From Chara braunii (Eukaryota; Streptophyta; Charophyceae; Charales; Characeae), in NCBI GenBank assembly GCA_003427395.1, contig BFEA01000004.1:4263147-4304177 (forward strand): 41,031 nt of DNA, written 5' to 3'. The notes under the pieces were generated by a model, which was given only the letters and a program-made list of their open reading frames with translations, searched no databases and was not told where the DNA came from. Of this stretch, positions 40,566 through 41,031 are shown piece by piece. Numbering within the stretch: the first letter of the stretch is position 1; each line of letters opens with the position of its first letter. Both the position numbers and the translations under genes were made by a program.

Positions 40566-40908
40566 AAGGGGAGGTATTCATTTTTTATTATTTTTAACAG
40601 ATCTTCAGCTTATATTTTGTTTGCAGTGTGGCTTCTCTAGTGTCAAAAACGTAGTAGGGAAAGGGGATTAATGACTAGAACGAGGAGGAGGGAAGAGCTT
40701 CTGGGATGGATGTGTTCATGAAGCAGTAATAAAAGTTTTCAAATGTCCGAAAGATCACTATTTTGTTCTGCGATTGCAATCATGGTTCCTTGCTGTCCTG
40801 CCCTTACTTGACATTTGAATGCGTGTCCGATGTGTTCTCAAACCTATTGACACTGCTGACGGTTCCGTCAACTTGGCACTTCTACTTCTATCTTCCCACA
40901 CCCTCCCT
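40566..40908. other. Non-coding stretch, no recognised feature
   Basis: AT-rich non-coding DNA with nothing recognisable. Confidence 0.5.
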
Positions 40909-40985
40909 ACTCCTCTCTCTCCTGGTTATTGTATGTCCACCGTACTCCTCTCTCTCCTGGTTATTGTATATCCACCGTACTCCTA
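40909..40985. repeat. Two tandem 35-bp units
   Basis: 'tactcctctctctcctggtt'-type units of 35 bp occur twice (about 40910-40944 and 40945-40979) with one difference, and a third unit begins and is cut short. Confidence 0.9.
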
Positions 40986-40996
40986 TTTTTTGCAGA

Positions 40997-40997
<1 letters not shown>

Positions 40998-41031
<34 letters not shown>
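40998..41031. repeat. (CT)n microsatellite at window end
   Basis: A CT run ends the window, mirroring the start. Confidence 0.96.

Overview
The window is repeat-rich eukaryotic DNA from the green-plant (streptophyte) lineage. I find no protein-coding gene that looks intact and host-owned, and no rRNA gene, confident tRNA gene or CRISPR array. The plant-type signs are a LINE with a DUF4283-like/zinc-knuckle ORF1 and a zf-RVT tail, chromodomain Ty3/gypsy elements primed by initiator-Met tRNA, and a captured piece of a plant-type mitochondrial nad4. A charophyte such as Chara would fit, but that is inference, since no host marker gene is present. The window begins and ends in (CT)n, which suggests a whole contig broken at microsatellites.

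Layout. 1-2903: non-coding DNA with a dispersed repeat, a 100-bp poly(A)-tailed insertion flanked by 11-bp duplications, a (TTC)n tract and a weak tRNA-like remnant. 2921-14459: one very long (11.5 kb) LINE, bounded by a perfect 17-bp target-site duplication (2904-2920 and 14460-14476). Its 5' leader contains about 2.9 kb of cytosine-rich tandem repeats. After this come a broken ORF1 (zinc knuckle), a broken ORF2 (endonuclease, reverse transcriptase, zf-RVT), a small extra ORF and a poly(A) tail. 15286-16786: a solo LTR with a 4-bp duplication (atac).

18380-38189: a nested retrotransposon complex framed by the 4-bp duplication cagg. An old chromovirus-like element (partial LTR 18380-18835, integrase remnant 18836-19391, partial 3' LTR 37586-38189) was invaded by element A (19392-30130, + strand: LTR, iMet primer site, gag, PR, RT, RNase H, IN, PPT, truncated LTR). 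Element A was then cut by element B (30131-37585, - strand chromovirus with two 429-bp LTRs and an iMet primer site). In B the protease-RT segment is inverted relative to gag and to RNase H-integrase. 38190-41031: non-coding DNA with a diverged inverted-repeat pair and microsatellites.

The most notable observations are: (i) two separate organelle-derived fragments inside element A, a nad4 piece in the RNase H region and a group II intron reverse-transcriptase piece in gag; (ii) the inverted PR-RT block of element B; (iii) an array of about ten TGACGTGG-type (bZIP hybrid C/G-box) motifs in element B's leader; (iv) the tandem-array leader of the LINE; and (v) two assembly faults, a Tn5/Nextera junction adapter at 23907-23944 flanked by 350-bp copies, and a single N between duplicated contig ends at 16569. 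All retroelement reading frames are broken, so the window looks like a graveyard of inactive elements. The LINE, A and B are recognisable end to end.
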